From assembly GCF_036588685.1 (NCBI RefSeq), contig NC_086381.1, forward strand, positions 50,343,431 through 50,407,430: a stretch of 64,000 nt of DNA. The letters run 5' to 3'. This DNA is from Mytilus trossulus. Its lineage: Eukaryota > Mollusca > Bivalvia > Mytilida > Mytilidae. Positions 9,150 through 21,817 of this stretch are shown here, piece by piece (position 1 is the stretch's first letter; each line of letters opens with the position of its first letter). The translations under genes and the position numbers were made by a program. The notes under the pieces are model-generated. The model was not told the DNA's origin and searched no databases. It was given only the letters and a program-made list of their open reading frames with translations.

Positions 9150-10625
9150 GTTTTTATACGACCGCAAAATTTGAAAAATTTTCGTCGTATATTGCTATCA
9201 CGTTGGCGTCGTCGTCTGCGTCGTCGTCGTCGTCGTCCGAATACTTTTAGTTTTCGCACTCTAACTTTAGTAAAAGTGAATAGAAATCTATGAAATTTTA
9301 ACACAAAGTTGATGACCAAAAATTTTTGATCCCAAAATTTAAGGAATTAGGGGCCAAAAAGGGCCAAAATAAGCATATTCTTTTTTTTCGCACAGTAACT
9401 TTAGTTTAAGTAAATAGAAATCTATGAAATTTTGACACAAGGTTTATAACCTCAAAAGGAAGGTTGGGATTGATTTTGTGAGTTTTGGTTTTAACAGTTT
9501 AGGAATAAGGGGCCAAAAAAGGTCCAAATAAACATTTTTCTTGGTTTTTAAGTAAATAGAAATTAATTGGAGTTATTTTTCTTTGTATAGAATAGTAGTT
9601 GAATCAACTTTTTTGCACCATAACTTTAGTATAAGTGAATGGAGTTTTGATCCCAACATTTTAGGAATTAGGGGCCAAAAAGGGGTCCAAATAAGCATTT
9701 TTTGGGGTTTTTGCACCATAACTTTAGTAATTAGTAAATAGAAATCTATGAAATTTAAGCACAAGGTTTATGACCACAAAAGGAAGGTTGGTATTGATTT
9801 TTGAAGCTTTGGTCCTAACAGTTTAGGAATAAGTGGCCCAAAAGTACCGAAAATTAAACTTTGTTTAATTTCATCAAAAATTGAATAATTGGGGTTCTTT
9901 GATATGCCGAATCTAACTGTGTTTGGAGATTCTTAATGTTTTGGTATCGTTTTCAAATTGGTCTACATTAAGGTCCAAAGGGTCCAAAATTAAACTTAGT
10001 TTGATTTTGACAAAAAATGAATCCTTGAGGTTCTTTGATATGCTGAATCTAAAAATGTACTTAGATTTTTGATTATTGGCCCAGTTTTCAAGCCGGTCAA
10101 AATGGGGTTCTTTGATATGCCAAATCTAACTGTGTATGTAGATTTCTAATTTTTGGTCCCGTTTTCAAATTGGTCTACATTAAAGTCCAACGGGTTCAAA
10201 ATCAAACTTAGTTTGATTTTGACAAAAAATGAATTCTTGGGGTTCTTTGATATGCTGAATCCAAACATGTACTTAGATTTTTTATTATGGGCCCAGTTTT
10301 CAAGTTGGTCTAAATCAGGATCTAAAATTATTATATCAATTTTTCTCATTTAAATTTCATAAATAAAAAGAAATTTCATCAAACATTTTTTTGAGAGGAT
10401 TAATATTCAACAGCATAGTGAATTGCTCAAAGGCAAAACAAAAATTTTAAGTTCATTAGACCACATTCATTCTGTGTCAGAAACCTATGCTGTGTCAACT
10501 ATTTAATCACAATCCAAATTTAGAGCTGTATCCAGCTTGAATGTTGTGTCCATACTTGCCCCAACCGTTCAGGGTTCAACCTCTGTGGTCGTATATAGCT
10601 GCGCCCTGCGGAGCATCTTGTTCAA
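9150..10625 (+). repeat. 1.5-kb dispersed mussel repeat with internal tandem structure
   Basis: It starts ATACGACCGCAAAATTTG with a GTC-rich run (9205-9240) and ends GTGGTCGTATATAGC (about 10590), so ATACGACC is inverted at the two ends. Inside are diverged repeats around ACTTTAGT(A)AAGTGAATAG and GGGGTTCTTTGATATGC. Many copies of this type occur in mussel DNA. No intact coding frame is present. Confidence 0.6.
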
Positions 10626-10819
10626 TATTTGATTGATCATTTTTAACACCCTGGACTTCGCTCTTTAATCAGTCTCCACGGTCTCAAAGATTTATATTTC
10701 TTTACGGTCATACGTTGTACATGATATACTCACTTAATGCTCTTTCAATATTTAAATGATATAGGGTAAAACTCTTTGAATTCCTATCTACACGAACAAT
10801 TTTAGTGTCAATATATAAA

Positions 10820-11310
10820 GAAATTTTAATGTACGTTTGACCAAAACGTGCGTTGCGAGATTGTAAGGACAAAGTCTTGTGTTTATGCTATATCCCGTGT
10901 AACCGTCACTTATGATCATTTATGGTGGGGTTCGTGTTGTTTATTCTTTAGTTTTCTAGTTTGTCTGATTGACTTTTTCATCTTTAGCCATGGCGTTGTC
11001 AGTGTATTTTCGATTTATGAGTTTGACTGTCCCTTTGATATCTTTCGTCCCTCTTTTATGAAACCTTTTCGTTTAGAATTAACTTGTGTATGGTTAAATT
11101 TCATTATTTATTTTTGGATGATCGTATATATTTATTAATAAGTTGTTATAACTAAAAACGATCTTGTAACGATTGCACAATACTAAATTGTGTTTGTTTG
11201 TTTCTACGAAATTTAATTAAGATTATTTTTATTTTCGGAGGAGTGAAACGAGGGAGAAGGTAATCAATCTGATTTAGAGTATAAAGTAGGTCAAATGATT
11301 TAATAGAGAA
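10820..11310 (+). repeat. Duplicated segment, copy 2 (partner at 6765-7080)
   Basis: As the earlier copy, but interrupted at 10925-11055 by a repeat beginning GGTTCGTGTTGTTTATTCTT. That repeat also occurs at 35840-35970. The downstream promoter-like block present at 7084 is absent here; similarity stops near 11305. Confidence 0.75.
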
Positions 11311-13470
11311 AACAACACAAGCGACATAAGTATCTACTTTATACGTTAAATGTTACTTAACAATGGTATTTGTACGTATGAAGCGTAAACTTCTTGTTAT
11401 TTATACCTTCCAAACGTCATTTCAACATACATTATACATATGAAAGTGAAAATTATTAATTTGGATTGTCTTTCTTTTCCCAAAATCATTTAAAGACCGT
11501 TAAACGGTATTAATCACTGACTTTGCATACGTAAGATGGTAAATTGTGATTGTTTTTACAGATTCATTTTTTTTTACAGTAGGCTAAAAAATACAATTAT
11601 TATTATAGATAAAATGAAATATATCCGTATCTTTTAATTTAAGTTGACATATTTGATACCTTTTTTTCAAATTGATTTATTTAAGTTTTCGATGAGGACG
11701 ACATTTGTATATTTACAGTTGTTATGTTAATGTGCAATGTTATTTATCAACCAATGAACACTTATTTAGATTTCTAGAAGATCTTTGTAGAGTCCCCAGC
11801 CATCAATTCCTATTTTTAAATGCGTTGCAGCGCATACTACAGGAAATCGAACAAACTTTGAAGTTTATGCAAGGGAATAAATCAAGATTTTAAAATTATA
11901 AGAAGTCAAAACAGATAAAAGGAAATGTAGCTGATGGCTGCAATTTCTTTAATTTTTTTTTGTTGCTTTCTGAAAGTTTATTATCTTTCATGCAGAAAGA
12001 GCAAGAGCCATTACAACATATGAAAAGTAAATTTGAAGAAATTTCAGTCATACACTGGTACACACGATTTCATATTACATTCAATTTTTTTTTTAGTCTG
12101 AGTAAAGCCGTTTTCAATTAATATTTTATAGTGCGTCTTTTCTGTTTGTAATGTTAATATACTGCTGTATAAGGTTTAGGGTGAAGGTTGGCACCTGTTA
12201 AAACGTTCAAATTCAATGCATATATTATATGCACCTGTCCTAAGTCAGAAATTTAAGTCAGGAACAGTGCTTGTCGTTTGTTGGTATGTTTGGTAAATGT
12301 TTCTCGTTTTGGTAAAAAGATTAGACCGTTGGTTTTCATGTTTGAATTGTGATATAATGGTCATTTTGGGGCCCTTTATAGCTTGTTCTTATGCTCATTG
12401 TATACTGCTGTTGCGTAGGTATAGTTATGATGTTGCTGTTGCTGCTTTTAAGAATCAAATAAAGGAAATCACATTCAAACTCATTGCATGATTTTTTTTC
12501 TATATTTATATGTTTATGAATTGAAAGAAAAATCCCCTCTGTTCGTTCTTCCCTCAAGCAACAGCAGCAGTAGCATAACTACTTAGGAAGTGAAATGAGA
12601 ACGACAAAAGCTGCAGGAGCATTGAAAACAGTTCATTAAAAAAATCTTAATATGAGCATTTTAACCAGCAGCAACAACATCAACGCTCTACCTTCAAGTA
12701 GCGGCAGCAACAAAACACTCACAAGAAGGTAGTGAGCACAAGAGCTGTAGAGGAAGTAACAGCATTACATAGAAACACCTTGTATATGACTCAACATGAA
12801 GCAACAGCACAGCGACAATAACTTTAAAGTGTGAAATGAGCACTACTACACTAGGCCGATATTTAATAACACAACTTGAAAACGTCACAGAAAGCACCCA
12901 AATTCGAATTTTAACCTATCAATACAAATAAAAAGATCTGGTGTGAGTGCTGATGAGACAATTCTACATCCTAGTCAAGTTCATATATAAATTTGAGAAC
13001 GCGGACCTTATAGAAAGCACCCCAACCCGTAAAGCCCTGTCTCGTAGATGCACCGTTATAACTAAACTCCCAAAATTGATCGATTCTGTTCCGGAACTTC
13101 TTTAATTTGCTCAATCTTTTAGTGAGCTGGAACTGCCAGTGATTTTGCATTGTAACCCAAGATAAAAAAAAAAAACACCTAGAACTATTTCTATACAAAT
13201 CTACCCATCCGAGAAGTTCAGAACCAAAAGGGCGGAAAGATGTTGGGACTCCCAAGGACGATGAAGAAACTAACCTTTTTCCTACAGATTCAATTTAGTT
13301 TCGCGAAATGTTGCACAAATCTGAAGCGCAAATTCAATGCATAATTTCTCGAAAAAAACCTTTTAAATTAAATGATGCGGTTAGTATTCCTATCATGGTA
13401 GACCAGTTGCCGCATCACAATGTAAGGAGTATATTCACATCACTTAATGTAATATATCTGATATTTCAAG
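11310..13470. other. No gene seen; CAGCAA-rich patch
   Basis: No supported coding region. From about 12540 to 12900 there is an irregular CAGCAACA-rich patch, and at about 12935-12980 a left-end fragment of repeat A (GGTGTGAGTGCTGATGAGAC). Confidence 0.45.
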
Positions 13471-13476
13471 AAGCTA

Positions 13477-13515
13477 CCATTTGATTTTAGGGGGCCAGGG
13501 AGGGGGGGGGGCTAC
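13477..13515 (+). repeat. G-tract repeat motif
   Basis: ACCATTTGATTTT followed by G-runs and GGCTA matches motifs at 35305-35360 (same strand) and 35268-35300 and 35590-35635 (opposite strand). Confidence 0.5.
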
Positions 13516-13744
13516 GAAAAAAAAATTGTGTCCGCATTTTTTTAAAGTTGTAATTTCTGTCCTGCATTTTTATTTTGTACTATATTTGGTCCTGGTTTTT
13601 TTTTTGCCTAGTTGCTCATCCTGCCTTTTTAAATCGAAACTCATGTCCTGTATTTTCTAAATCAAAATTTCTGTCCTGCCTTTATTTTTTTTTTAGAATT
13701 TCATCCAACCGGAACTTGTACAACCTTATCTAAAAAATCAATGA

Positions 13745-14112
13745 CGAATAATTACATTAGATGTATGTTTCATTATAATACGTTATTCTGATTGGCTAAT
13801 TGCACATCACATGTTATTCCGTAAGCAATTGCATGAGACAATAACATTTCATTCATGATGACACGAGGTCCCACAATAAAGTGCACAGGTGAATTTAAAA
13901 ATTAAACTTCATGAAAATCGTGTTTTTATAATCCTAGCTAAAAAATGTAATTATAAGTATTGAATGCTTCTTTTTGTAACTTTATAGGGTTGTAAAAGCG
14001 TTGACCGTGCGTACATTTTTAGAATAAAGCGCTCCCGCGCTTCATACAAAATGTACTTCGGTCAACGCTTTTACACTCCAATAAATTTACAAAAAGAACC
14101 ATGCAATTCTTA
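13745..14112 (+). repeat. Hairpin-containing repeat, forward copy (inverted partner at 20270-20632)
   Basis: About 365 bp match 20270-20632 in reverse orientation. The core at 13992-14074 is an 83-nt near-perfect hairpin: GTAAAAGCGTTGACCG pairs with CGGTCAACGCTTTTAC around an AAGCGC...GCGCTT apex. The flanks share CACGAGGTCCCACAA and ATTCTGATTGGCTAA. No coding region. Confidence 0.75.
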
Positions 14113-14436
14113 AATGATGAAACAAATGTTTTAATCTCATAGATGGAATCCGTTTACATGGTGTCAACAAGGGGGAAACATCGATGTTCATGGTATAAAA
14201 GCGTCAAAAGGGGGATATAAATAAAACATATAGGAAATTGTGATTTGAAAACAAATTCCATTCTTGCTTCGTATCACTATAGTTTCCAATTAATTCTTAT
14301 CTTTCAAGTTAATAATCCAGTCGTAGCTATATAAGTTAAAGCGACTTTATGACAACAGTTACATGAACCGTCAATGAATTGTAGTCTAGGCCTTTTATCT
14401 GCATATTTATGTATGCATTTTCTACACAAAATGTAA

Positions 14437-14476
14437 AGCCTCGGTCATACCTTACCGGATAGCTCGAACGGACGCC
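14437..14476 (+). repeat. Fragment of the long-TIR element end
   Basis: GCCTCGGTCATACCTTACCGG repeats the terminus of the neighbouring element in the same orientation, directly abutting its TTAA. It may be a second, truncated insertion. Confidence 0.6.
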
Positions 14477-16690
14477 TTAAGCCTCGGTCACACCTTACCG
14501 GATAAGACGAACGGACGCCTAACGGATGAAAATAAAAATTGTCCGTTGACAAAATTGTTATCCGTTGGGCGTCCGTTGATGTACTGACCAACTAAAACGG
14601 ACGCCTAACGAATGCATAACGGACATGCAACGGATATGCAACGGACGAGAAACGGAGACGTAAAGGACAGAACGGATGTCGAACGTACATCCAACGGACG
14701 AGTACCGCATAAAACGGACACATAACGGAAGCGTACCGGATAAAACGGATAAACAAGATAAACGAAAACATTAAAGGCGACAATAATAATACATGTAAAT
14801 CGCATTAATATTGAAAATGTTCTAAGTAAGTAAGTAAGTAAATTTTATTTAGCGTCGGCATATATATACATAATAACAGACAAAACATGAGCTCTGGTGA
14901 GCTTTTTAACTGATTATCACAAAAAAAAAATCATGCAAATACTAACAAATAAAACTGAAAAAAACATGCAATATAATTAAAGCAAATATATTTGATTTGT
15001 GAGCCTCCAGAGTCAAAGTTCTGTGTAACAGGTTTTGGTATGTTCTTCAATATGCCGCTGAAGGGCAGTGTCTGGCCTGAAGTTTAACAGCTGCTTGATT
15101 GTGAAGGTGTGCCCTTACTCTAAGATCGATTATGAATAATAAGAATTCATTAACCTTAAGAAATCTAATTGGCATTTCTGACGAGGAAGGAGTATGTCTG
15201 GTAAGACCCCTTTTTGGCCCCAAAATATAGCAGTTTTACAAAATTGTTAAAATATAAACTTTTAGTTATTTATTGGTCAGAAGAAGGCTTCTGCTAAATA
15301 AATATGGGTTGTTTTTGGCAATGCATTGCACATATATCGAGTACAACCACCATTAAGTCACGCTAAATTACTGAAATCTTCACAATTCTATCATTTTAGT
15401 TACATTTTAGACGGTTTTCGTGTAAAACGAAAGTGACCGCATTCGTGTTCATCCTTAATATTGGAATGTGAGTTGTATTTTATGATTACACATAGCATAT
15501 ATAAAGGTTTTGGATGAACACTGATGCGGCCACTTCCTTTAAAAAAAAAACAATCTGAAAAGTGACATTTTTCGAAATATTTGGTATATTTTTTCGTATT
15601 TTGAGCTTGAATCGGATCATTTAATGACTTAATCAGTTAAAATCTTTCACATAAACTTACTGATTAAAATGAAATAAATACTTAAGTGTTAAAAAAGAGG
15701 TCAAAACCTTTCGTCAGATAAACCGGAAATTTGAGGCCAAAATCGGTTCTTACTGAACCTACTCCTTTTTAATTGGCATTTATCCGTTCATCATCCGTTT
15801 TGTCCGTTATACGTCCGGTAGAAGTCCGTTTCTCATTCGTTTAACATCCGTTTTATCCGTTGGACGTCCGTTAGAAGTCCGTTGGTGAATTTATCTTCCA
15901 GACCTCCAACGGATGTATAACGGACACGTAACGGCACGTAAATTACACTGTAAAAAAATTGGGTCTAGAATTCTAAAGGAGTTATTTGGTCAATCTGAAA
16001 AAGGTTGAAAATTAGCACTTCGGAAGCTGTCAAAAGATTTCAAGACGCCCTAAACATAAAATTGTCCATATTTTGAGTTAGAGCCGATGAAGTTTTCTAT
16101 AATTTTGATATAACTTGTCCCAAAAGTAGTACAACACACTGTAAAAGTTTCTTTGACAAAGCGCAGTAGGGATTTTTTTAAATTTTCATTTATGTTCTAA
16201 AAGAAATGCACTACAAAATAATTGTGGTCTCGGACAAAATCCATCTTAGAGTAGGGGCACATCTTCACAATCAAGCAGCTGTTATTCAGGTCAGACACTG
16301 CCCTTTAGCGGCATTTTGAAGAATCAACCAAAACCAGTTACACAGAACATTTTCAATATTAACGCGATTTACATGTATTATTATTGTCGCCTTTAATTTT
16401 TTCGTATATCTTGTTTATCCGTTTTATCCGCTACGCTTCCGTTAGGTGTCCGTTTTATGCGGTACTCGTCCGTTGGATGTACGTTCGACATCCGTTCTGT
16501 CCGTTACGTCTCCGTTTCTTGTCCGTTGTATATCCGTTGCATGTCCGTTATGCATTCGTTAGGCGTCCGTTTTAGTTTGTTAGTACATCAAAGGACGCCC
16601 AACGGATAACAATTTTGTCAACGGACAACTTTTATTTTCATCCGTTAGGCGTCCGTTCGTCTTATCCGGTAAGGTGTGACCGAGGCTTAA
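14477..16690. mobile_element. 2.2-kb long-TIR element (14481-16686) flanked by TTAA
   Basis: The left end GCCTCGGTCACACCTTACCG at 14481 is mirrored at 16686. The inverted arms run about 343 bp (14481-14823 and 16343-16686), and a further inverted block lies inside (15022-15127 versus 16241-16340). TTAA lies outside both ends (14477-14480, 16687-16690). The arms contain a degenerate array of about 11-bp units beginning AACGGA. A third block of the same motif lies at 15780-15945. There is no transposase. Foldback-type architecture; piggyBac- or Kolobok-like TTAA targeting is possible, or a TWA duplication. Confidence 0.85.
14824..14841. repeat. TAAG microsatellite
   Basis: Four to five TAAG units just inside the left arm of the long-TIR element. 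The microsatellite and the sequence to about 15021 are absent from the right arm. Confidence 0.8.
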
Positions 16691-16789
16691 AGCTCTGGAT
16701 CGACTCAGTTTTGAAGAGACCAATAATTTTGATAGACTCATTTTTTAAAGATTAACAACAAATATTAAAATCCCAATTAATGTACAAAA

Positions 16790-17000
16790 AATGATCGAAA
16801 AACAAATATGTAACACGGCACCAAACGACAACCACTGAATTACAGGCTCTAGACTTATGGGACAGGCACATATGTACGTAAAACGGGGATAAACATGTTT
16901 GCGGAGTCCCAACCCTCCCCTAACCTGGAACAGAGGTGTTATAGTACAATATAAGAACGAAATGATAAAATCATTTGAAAAAGGCTTATCTGTAGATATT
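16790..17000 (+). repeat. Dispersed mussel repeat 'C' copy
   Basis: GAATTACAGGCTCTAGACTT, GGGACAGGCACATA, GATAAACATGTTTGCGG and CAACCCTCCCCTAACCTGG mark the family. No coding frame. Confidence 0.6.
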
Positions 17001-17289
17001 CGGTCTCCACAGTATTGCATGTACCTTTTGGGAACCCGCAAATATATTTGCTATTCTCTTTATATCATAGCAACGTTATGTTACATATTTATATATGGCG
17101 TTTCAAGCCAGAACGTAAATATATGCTGATTAAGTTTAACTTTGGTTAATTAAACTAAATTGATTTTTGTGGCACTTGTGCTTAATTAGCTAAAAAAAAA
17201 TGTTGATTGATATAGAGCGTTACTCATCTAGTGTGAACTGGTTATACAAGTTCTTGACCTCTGAAGTGGAGCTGTAGGAGACTTTATCA

Positions 17290-17765
17290 TATTTGTTTGT
17301 CTGTTTGTCGGGTGGTCTTGTCTGTCTGTCTGTCTGATTGGTGGTCTAGTCTGGTTGTCTTGTCTGTCTGTCTGTCTGTCTGGTGATCTTTTCTATCTGT
17401 CAGTTTATCTGGTGTTCTTGTCCGTCTGTCTGTTTATCTGGTGTGTCTGTCTGTCTGGTGGTCTTGTCAGTCTGTCTGTCTGTTTAGTGGTCTTTTCGGT
17501 CTATCTGTTGGTCTGGTCTGGCTGTCTGACTGTCTGGTGATCTTGTCTGTCTGTCTGTCTGTCTGTGTCTGTTTGGTGGTCTTGTTTGTGTGTCTGTCTG
17601 GTGGTATTGTTTATGTGTCTGTCTGGTGGTCTTGCCTGTCGGTCTGTCTCTCTGATGGTCTTGTCGGTCTGATGGTCTTATCAGTCTGTATATCTGTCTT
17701 TCTGATGGTCTTGTCGGTCTGATGGTCTTATCAGTCTGTATATCTGTCTTTTTGACGGTATTGTC
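17290..17765. repeat. TCTG-rich microsatellite / minisatellite
   Basis: Runs of TCTG interspersed with GGTGGTCTTG; a longer unit near 17645-17755 is duplicated. Open frames on both strands here (Leu/Ser/Cys-rich or Arg/Thr/Gln-rich) are products of the repeat, not genes. Confidence 0.9.
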
Positions 17766-17769
17766 TGGC

Positions 17770-18690
17770 TGGCAAATGTCCATGATTAAATCCAGATCAA
17801 GTTCGAATTTGTTTGGGCCTTGATCGTGTAATTCTTTATATGCTGGATACTACCGTCGCTAGCCTGTGTCCACACTTGTTTTATTCGATATTTCATTAAC
17901 AAATTTGCAAGAAGTTCTTCCCAAAAAATAAACTTCGTTATTTATGTTTTTAACCTTACTGTGTATCTCGTTTAAATAGATGTTTGGTACAATATGGCCA
18001 GGAGATAGCCACTCAGATGTTCCGTTAATTTTCTTTCTAATGTTAACATCATCGAAGGAACGAACAATCTTTTTATTTGTTTGAAAAATTTGTGCGGTGG
18101 GGCATTTTATTTCGTACTAATTGTGCACTGACGAAATCTCTTTTTTGGAAAGGGAATTACAACGAGAAAGCAAACATGTGCGAACCCAACACAAATATTA
18201 TAAGCAGCAACAAAGTCAAGCACTGAGTAGCATATGACCGAGCATAAATTATGGCGGTGGACAAACATGTTTACCTACTCAAAATTCTCTCCTCTCCTAT
18301 GTTAAGAAAGCGATGCAACAGCAGGCGGTAAAAATCAGTTTAAAAAGACAGTTGCAACAATTCACAATAAATAACTCGTAAGAAATAGTCTAAGCTAGGA
18401 CATAGATTAACGATCTAAGATATTAAAGTTCGGAATGACGAAGTATAAGAAAATGAAAGACGAAAACATTTCAAAAAGACCACACCAGACCATAAAGCAG
18501 AATTCAGCCGATTATATAATGGCATTGGGCTTTATCTGTTTTTTTTGATCGGTTTGTTTCTATCAAACACAAAAGTACAGTATCAACCAACAAAAGATTG
18601 TTTAATTGTCCAATGTATTCATGATTCCCTAACTGAAAATAAACGTTTTCCACTAATTTTGTCTTAATTCAAATATCCTAATTAGGTTAA
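17770..18690. other. No gene seen; contains a repeat 'C' relic
   Basis: A diverged copy of repeat C lies at about 18170-18360. The rest is featureless AT-rich DNA. Confidence 0.45.
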
Positions 18691-18839
18691 GGAAAAATAT
18701 GAAGATAAAGGCGAAATTATGGCTGAATGCATTTTGGAAAAAGGGAGACAATTCAATCTCAAATACAGTCTTAATTGTGATTTCTTACGTATACTTTATG
18801 TATGACGTTAGTAAAGTCAGATATCGAGAATTCTCTAAT

Positions 18840-19192
18840 ACCAGTTTTCTGAAACTAAAATTAAACATACGTGTTAAACTACCTGTGTCCATTGTATATC
18901 CACGCTGCTATTTAAAGAACTCAATCGATTCGGTACGTTATACATAACTTCCACGTTCGACATTTTGTAATTTGGGTTGAACAATGACGGTAAGAATACA
19001 TTAATCCCTTTTTTAATTCATAACATGACTTTTTAACAATAGAAAAATTATTCACGTGATTTTATACCCTCACACTGGCTTTAAAACAACAACCTATTGA
19101 AGTATTTAGTCGTTGCTAAGGAAATATACTAGTAAACATTGAATATACGATGACCTGAAGAATCAAATCTCTTCCAGTCAACACAATTAATA
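18840..19192 (+). promoter_or_regulatory. Promoter / first-exon-like block, copy 2 (partner at 7084-7426)
   Basis: Conserved with 7084-7426, including TATTTAAA (18909-18916) and the donor GTAAGA at 18990. Similarity extends past the donor to about 19190. As with copy 1, no coding exon follows that I can support. Confidence 0.4.
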
Positions 19193-19429
19193 GTTGGTAT
19201 GCACCTACTGAGTTTTGGTTGATTTCTTGTCTTCACTAAGTGTAGTTTTTTGTTGAGCCTGCAACTTTTGTCGCAGAAAGCTCGACATAGGGATAGTGAT
19301 CCAGCGGCGGCGGCGGCAGTGATGTTAGCTTACAACTTAAAAGCTTTATATTTTAGGAGGTGGAAGACCTGGATGCATCATACTTTGTATACGAATGCCT
19401 CATGTTACGAAGTTTCCTTAAGTCACTTG

Positions 19430-20250
19430 TCCAATGTCCTTGACCTCATTTTCATGGTTCAGTGACTTACTGGAAAAAAAAGTTAAGATGTTTTGTAATG
19501 TTAAATTCTCTCTTATTATAAGTAATAGGATAACTATATTTGGTATGTGCGTTCCTTGCACGGTCCTTATGCCCGTCAGACATTTTTACACTTGACCTCG
19601 ACCTCATTTCATGGATCAGTGAACAAGGTTAAGTTTTGGTAGTTATGTCCATATCTCAGATACTATAAGCAATAGGTCTAGTATATTTGGTGTATGGAAG
19701 CACTGTAAGGTGTACATGTCCAACTGGCAGGTGTCATTTGACCTTCACCTCATTTTCATGGTTCAGTGGTTATAGTTAAGTTTTTGTGTTTTGGTCTTTT
19801 TTTCTTATACTGTATGCAATTAGTCTTCTATATTTGGTTTATGGAATGATTGTAGGGTGTACATGTCTAGCTGGCAGGTATCATCTGACCTTGACCTCAT
19901 TTTCATGGTTCAGTGGTCAAATTATGTTTTTTTTTTTTTTTTTTTTTTTTTTATCTAACACTGTATGCAATAGGTCAACTATATTTGGTGTATGGAAATA
20001 TTTTAAGACCTATATCATGTATATGTTAGTCGCGCAGGTTTAATTTGATCTTGACCTCCTTTTCACGGTTCATTGCTAAGTGTTAAGTTTTGGTGTTTTG
20101 GTCTGTTTTTCTTAATCTATAAGCAATAATTAAACTATATATTGTAAGGAAGAATTGTTAGCTGTACATGTCTTCTGGCATGGTTCATCTGACCATGACC
20201 CAATTTTTATGGTTCATGGGTCAATGTTTAGTTTCTTGGTTAATGTTACA
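19430..20250 (+). repeat. Diverged tandem array, about 150-bp unit
   Basis: About six units, each with TTGACCTCATTTTCATGGTT followed by a GTTAAGTTTT / TATTTGG / GTACATGTC pattern (near 19440, 19595, 19742, 19890, 20052, 20195). A 28-base poly-T lies near 19928. Non-coding. Confidence 0.75.
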
Positions 20251-20269
20251 TTTGTAAGTGTATGTGACG

Positions 20270-20632
20270 GTTGTAATTAAGAATTGAATGCTTCTTTTTG
20301 TAAATTTATTGGGTGGTAAAAGCGTTGACCGAAGTACATTTTGTATGAAGCGCGGAAGCGCTTCATTCTAAAAATGTACGCACGGTCAACGCTTTTACAA
20401 CCCTATAAAGTTTCAAAAAGAAGTATTCAATACTTATAATTACATTTTTTATGCTAAAATCATGAAAACACGATTTTTATCCAGTTTTATTTAATTCACC
20501 TGTGCAATTTTTTGTGGGACCTCGTGTCATCATGCATGATAAATGTTATTGTCTGATGCAATTGTTTACGGAATAACATGTTAGCCAATCAGAATAACGT
20601 ATTATAATGAAACTTGCATCTAATGTAATTAT
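20270..20632 (-). repeat. Hairpin-containing repeat, inverted copy (partner at 13745-14112)
   Basis: The 83-nt hairpin core is at 20316-20398. The two copies lie about 6.3 kb apart in inverted orientation. Confidence 0.75.
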
Positions 20633-21049
20633 TAAAGCTTTAAATTTAGGACTATCAACATAATAACAATGATTAGTAAAGAAGGCGAGACATTTCAGTG
20701 TGTGCACTCTTGTTAAAACAAACCATACTTTGAAACTGTTTTAAAACTTAAGTTTTTAAAAGTTTTTTCGTATTTATTTTAACTTCTGACCAAATCCATA
20801 GAAAATGTCCCTCGTCTGTGGTCGTTCTTTATTTTTTAACAGAATCTTCACCTCTGGATCAGAAAAGGCTAATTTGTCAAACTTTGCAAAAATGGCTATT
20901 AGGGAAGTTGTATCCAATGACGTCACGTGTCAACCAATACTTCAGATTTGGTTTAGCATAAAACCTAGGAGTAAAATGCAAGTTTATCTTGAAACTTCTT
21001 GACTAGAAAATATATTTGAATTGATGATACCTAGGTATCAATCATGAGT

Positions 21050-21570
21050 TTTTGCCCTTAAATGAGTTATTGCCCTTAAACGACTTTAATAAGCAAAACA
21101 TGACAAGAAAGACAAGATCTGCAATTAAGTTAAAACCCGATATTGTTTGTCGACTCCTTTTAGAGTTAATTTTCATTGGTGTGTTTCTTGTCCATGATAT
21201 TTTGTGTTTTTAGTCTTTACCTTAAAACTACTTGTACAATAGACAGTTAAAACTTTAACAAGCAAAACATGACTAGCAAGACAAGATCTGCAATTATATT
21301 CAAATTCGAAATTTATTGGAGTAAATAAACTCTTAGTTCCCTTAAATGTTTTTGATGCCCATTTTTTTCTTTTTTTTCTTTTATCTTTAAACTGTAATAG
21401 AAAGACAAAACTTAAATAAACAAAACAAATAAACAGGAAAACAAGATCTACAATTCAATTTAAGGCTGAAATCACCAATCGTCTCCGTATTCGGGTAATT
21501 GGTCTGTAATGACTCTTTAAACCAGTGTGTGTGTAATTGTCTTTATTTTGAAAACTGTTAAAGACAGAGA
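21050..21570 (+). repeat. Diverged tandem array, about 165-bp unit
   Basis: Three units marked by AAGACAAGATCTGCAATT (near 21105, 21275, 21440) and a TTTAGAGTTA / TTGCCCTTAAA segment. Non-coding. Confidence 0.65.
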
Positions 21571-21817
21571 GACTTAGAATTGACTAAAACAATGAAATCA
21601 ACAAATAATTCAACATGACTTAAATCGTCTGATGACATATCTCATTATGCATTTTCTGTATAAAAACAAAGCAGAATATATTTACTATTTGGACGACATT
21701 GCCTGCAAAAAAAATATTACTAACCAGTTAAAAATTTAAAAAAAGTCTTTTTCGGGAAATCGTCTGACTTTTTTTTCATATTTGCATTGACACCGTCAAA
21801 TGGTCATGACGTCAATA

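Noticed and set aside
14592..16575. Frames in the arms of the long-TIR element
   Set aside because: Mirror-image frames produced by the 11-bp array in inverted arms; not conserved coding.
17355..17783. Leu/Ser/Cys-rich and Arg/Thr/Gln-rich frames
   Set aside because: Translation of the TCTG-rich simple repeat.
20805..21002. 65-codon frame resembling an exon
   Set aside because: No motif, no convincing splice sites; it lies next to dispersed repeats.
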